64,000 nucleotides of DNA from an uncultured Acidobacteriia bacterium. Lineage in GTDB: Bacteria > Acidobacteriota > Terriglobia > Bryobacterales > Bryobacteraceae. The translations under genes were made by a program, and so were the position numbers. Every line of letters starts with the position of its first letter. The stretch's first letter is position 1. The notes beneath the pieces are model-generated. The model did no database searches, had not been told where the DNA came from, and saw only the letters and a list, made by a program, of their open reading frames with translations. The stretch is taken from the NCBI GenBank assembly GCA_903900705.1, contig CAIUOG010000126.1, positions 1-64,000 of the forward strand, in the 5' to 3' direction. Below are positions 62,157-64,000 of the stretch, piece by piece.

Positions 62157-63551
62157 TCAGCGATCGGGGGTTCCGGTCTGGCGGAGTTTGTTGAAGAGGG
62201 TTTTGGTGCTGATGCCGAGAACTTCGGCGGCTTTGGTGCGGTTGCCGCCGGTGTGGCGCAGGGTGAGGTCGATGAGGGCGCGTTCGGCCTGATCGAAGGT
62301 GACGCCGGGCTGGAGCAGGACGGAATCCGCGGGGGTGGGCGGCAGGGTGGCGGCGGCGGTTTCCGAGGCGGGGCCTGAGCCGGAAGCGGCGAAGCCGGGT
62401 GGGAGATGCCGGGAGGTAATGGTTCCGGAGGAGGCCAGGATTACGGCGCGTTCGAGGATGTTGCGGAGTTCGCGGATATTGCCGGGCCAGCGATGGGCGT
62501 GGAAGGCCTGGGAGACTTCGGGGGAGATACCGGTGACGTGGCAGCGGTGTTTGGCGTTGAGATCGCTGATGAGGAGGGCTGCGAGGGCGGGAAGGTCCTG
62601 TTTGCGGTGGCGGAGGGGCGGGAGGTGGAGTTCAAAGACGTTGAGGCGGAAGTAGAGGTCTTCGCGGAACGAGCCGCGGGCGATGGAGTCGCGGAGGTTG
62701 CGATTGGTGGCGGCGAGGACGCGGACGTCGACTTCGACGCCGCGGGCCGCGCCGATGCGGCGGACGGTGCGGTCTTCGAGGACGCGGAGGAGTTTGGCCT
62801 GGGTGCTGATGGGCATGTCGCCGATTTCATCGAGGAGGATGGTGCCGCGCGAGGCGAGTTCGAAGCAGCCTTCGCGGCGTTCGGTGGCTCCGGTGAAGGC
62901 GCCTTTTTCGTGGCCGAAGAGTTCACTTTCGATGAGGGCTTCGGGCATGGCGGCGCAGTTGAGGGCAAAGAAGGGGCCGGCGTGGCGGGGACTAAGGCGG
63001 TGAATGGCGCGGGCGATGACTTCTTTGCCGGTGCCGCTTTCGCCGGAGATGAGGACGGTGGCGGAGGTGGGGGCGACCTGATCGAGGAGGTAGTAAATCT
63101 CCTTCATGGCGGGGGATTCGCACTCGGGGCCGGGGGCGATTTTGCCGCCTGGGGCAGCAGCGGAGGCGCGCTGCTTTTCCATGGCGCGCTGCTTTTCCAT
63201 GGCGCGCTCCAGGATCATTTTGAGGGCGGCGGGCTGGACGGGTTTTTCGATGTACCAGAACGCGCCGAGGCGGTGGACGGTTTCGAGGGCGGCTTCCACG
63301 CTGCCGAAGCCGGTGAGGACGATGGCCTGCGCGCGGTTGCCCATTTTGGCGAGGCCGGCGAGGAGACCTTTGCCGTCAAGGACGGGCATGTTGAGGTCTG
63401 TAATCACGACGTCGGCATCGAAGCCGCGGAGGCGGAGCAGCGCGTCGGAGCCGTTGGAGGCGGAGGCGACTTCGTAGCCCCAGCGCATGAGGATGCTTTC
63501 CAGCGCGCCGCGCTGGTTTTTCTCGTCGTCAACAATCAGAATTCTGCCCAT
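62157..63551 (-). CDS. NtrC-family sigma-54-dependent response regulator
   Basis: A 464-residue activator. The receiver domain (1-120) has the acidic pocket in VDDEKN and the phospho-acceptor Asp in VVITDLNMPVLDG. The AAA+ domain (about 145-375) has ISGESGTGKEVIARAI (Walker A), the sigma-54-contacting EKGAFTGATERR and ILLDEIGDMP (Walker B); the C-terminal Fis-type helix-turn-helix is GNRTKAAEVLGISTKTLFNKL. A six-residue direct repeat (AMEKQR twice) in the linker comes from an 18-bp duplication. It is divergent from a gene with a matching palindrome and a sigma-54 promoter, hence likely controls it. Confidence 0.95.
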   Translation of the reverse strand: MGRILIVDDEKNQRGALESILMRWGYEVASASNGSDALLRLRGFDADVVITDLNMPVLDGKGLLAGLAKMGNRAQAIVLTGFGSVEAALETVHRLGAFWYIEKPVQPAALKMILERAMEKQRAMEKQRASAAAPGGKIAPGPECESPAMKEIYYLLDQVAPTSATVLISGESGTGKEVIARAIHRLSPRHAGPFFALNCAAMPEALIESELFGHEKGAFTGATERREGCFELASRGTILLDEIGDMPISTQAKLLRVLEDRTVRRIGAARGVEVDVRVLAATNRNLRDSIARGSFREDLYFRLNVFELHLPPLRHRKQDLPALAALLISDLNAKHRCHVTGISPEVSQAFHAHRWPGNIRELRNILERAVILASSGTITSRHLPPGFAASGSGPASETAAATLPPTPADSVLLQPGVTFDQAERALIDLTLRHTGGNRTKAAEVLGISTKTLFNKLRQTGTPDR

Positions 63552-63591
63552 TGGTTTTCGTGACGGCTGCGGTCCGGAGCGCGGCGAGGGA

Positions 63592-63620
63592 CGCTTTCAG
63601 GATAACGGAATCTGAAAGCG
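63592..63620. promoter_or_regulatory. 9-bp inverted repeat upstream of the response-regulator gene
   Basis: CGCTTTCAG (63592-63600) and CTGAAAGCG (63612-63620) are exactly inverted with 11 bp between, about 40-70 bp upstream of the regulator ATG. It may be an operator or a leader hairpin; no promoter elements could be fixed. Confidence 0.45.
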
Positions 63621-63647
63621 AGGCTTCCGGCGGAGGAACCTTCCCGT

Positions 63648-63664
63648 GTGGTAAAAATTACCGG
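63648..63664. promoter_or_regulatory. Palindromic upstream site, copy 2 (candidate enhancer for the sigma-54 activator)
   Basis: GTGGTAAAAATTACCGG matches the reverse complement of the site at 58424-58440 at 15 of 17 positions. It lies in the divergent gap between the NtrC-type regulator gene and the gene starting at 63792, centred about 95 bp before the -24 element. Confidence 0.65.
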
Positions 63665-63749
63665 TTTCTTCCTTTCCTGGAGGTGTACGAGGGAGACAGA
63701 GCATGCCGATTGCCGTTTGCTTTCAGGAATTTGAGCGGCAGGCTGGGTG

Positions 63750-63765
63750 TGGCAGACGCGTTGCA
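63750..63765 (+). promoter_or_regulatory. Sigma-54-type -24/-12 promoter, copy 2
   Basis: TGGCAGACGCGTTGCA matches TGGCACG-N4-TTGCW in 10 of 12 defined positions with the exact GG-N10-GC spacing. Transcription should start near 63776, about 16 bp before the ATG, and the leader holds AGGAGGCAGGAG-like purine-rich sequence. Confidence 0.75.
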
Positions 63766-63791
63766 GAAGGAGGAGGCAGGAGCGAATCCTT

Positions 63792-64000
63792 ATGACAACA
63801 CAATTTCGAAGCATTTACGCGATGGGGCCGATCGCCCTGGCGGCGACGTTCTCTCTTTGCGCGCAGAATCTGACGGTGCTGAACGCGGCGTCCTTTTCCG
63901 CGGGATCGGTTGCGCCGGGCAGTATTGTGACGATGTTCGGGAGCAACCTGAGCGCGGGGACGGGCGCGGCGACCGACGCGGGGCATCCGCCGGTGATGCT
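63792..64000 (+). CDS. Secreted protein with Solibacter-type repeat domain, 3' end outside the window
   Basis: The first 69 codons are present. A signal peptide ends near SLCAQ, followed by LTVLNAASFSAGSVAPGSIVTMFGSNLSAGTG, the start of the domain seen also at the ends of both metallophosphoesterases at 42-47 kb. Here it begins directly after the signal peptide, so the protein may consist largely of this domain, or have more behind it. The start at 63792 follows a sigma-54-like promoter. Partial; function unknown. Confidence 0.8.
   Translation, partial: MTTQFRSIYAMGPIALAATFSLCAQNLTVLNAASFSAGSVAPGSIVTMFGSNLSAGTGAATDAGHPPVM

Overview
The window is high-GC bacterial chromosome, most likely from the Acidobacteriota and probably the Bryobacterales/Solibacter group. 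The evidence is three very large Oar-type TonB-dependent receptors with an N-terminal carboxypeptidase-regulatory-like domain, secreted proteins ending in the C-terminal domain first described in Solibacter, PEP-CTERM proteins, many Tat/Sec-exported hydrolases, and a subtilase with a long STVWGS tail. No rRNA, tRNA, IS element, prophage or CRISPR array was seen.

Layout. 1-5.9 kb: a terminator, an exported subtilase, a glycerophosphodiesterase, and a VWA/MoxR-type AAA+ pair. 6-7.4 kb: folE with two tandem 6-pyruvoyl-tetrahydropterin synthase/QueD paralogues, one lacking the usual catalytic Cys. 7.5-9.5 kb: a TlpA-like thioredoxin and a GlcD-like FAD oxidase. 9.45-14.63 kb: a five-gene type III-A-like CRISPR effector operon, cas10-csm2-csm3-csm4-csm5, on the minus strand. 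14.7-25 kb: a sugar-phosphate-isomerase-like protein, two TonB receptors, an acidobacterial hypothetical and a Fic protein. 25-38 kb: a seven-haem TPR cytochrome, arsC, dienelactone hydrolase, PhyH-type dioxygenase, two divergent PEP-CTERM proteins, amidohydrolase, tannase, sulfatase and a membrane regulator-like protein. 38-49 kb: the third TonB receptor, two exported metallophosphoesterases, an RluA-like protein and GreB. 49-54.5 kb: a frameshifted autotransporter-like PEP-CTERM protein and a protein with three TonB-C domains. 54.7-58.4 kb: arsR-arsD-arsA-aquaporin-arsC. 58.5-64 kb: a sigma-54-type two-component system flanked by two candidate sigma-54 target promoters.

The most unusual system is the csm operon. 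Cas10 is only 471 aa: it has no HD nuclease domain, its cyclase GGDD motif reads DTAD, and no zinc ribbon is visible. The Csm3 RNA-cleaving Asp is kept, and Csm4 and Csm5 keep their family motifs. Csm2 carries an added Arg/Gly/Asp repeat arm and Csm4 an added Glu/Pro tail. No array, cas6, cas1/cas2 or CARF gene lies nearby. The simplest reading is a crRNA-guided RNA-only effector without DNase or cyclic oligoadenylate output, fed by crRNA from elsewhere; a non-defence RNA-binding role is also possible.

The second notable system is at the right end. A 17-bp palindrome and a sigma-54 -24/-12 element lie upstream of two transcription units on either side of an NtrC-type regulator with an intact GAFTGA motif, suggesting a small local regulon. 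The ars operon has a pair of near-identical candidate ArsR operators and uses an aquaporin where an ArsB/Acr3 pump would be expected.
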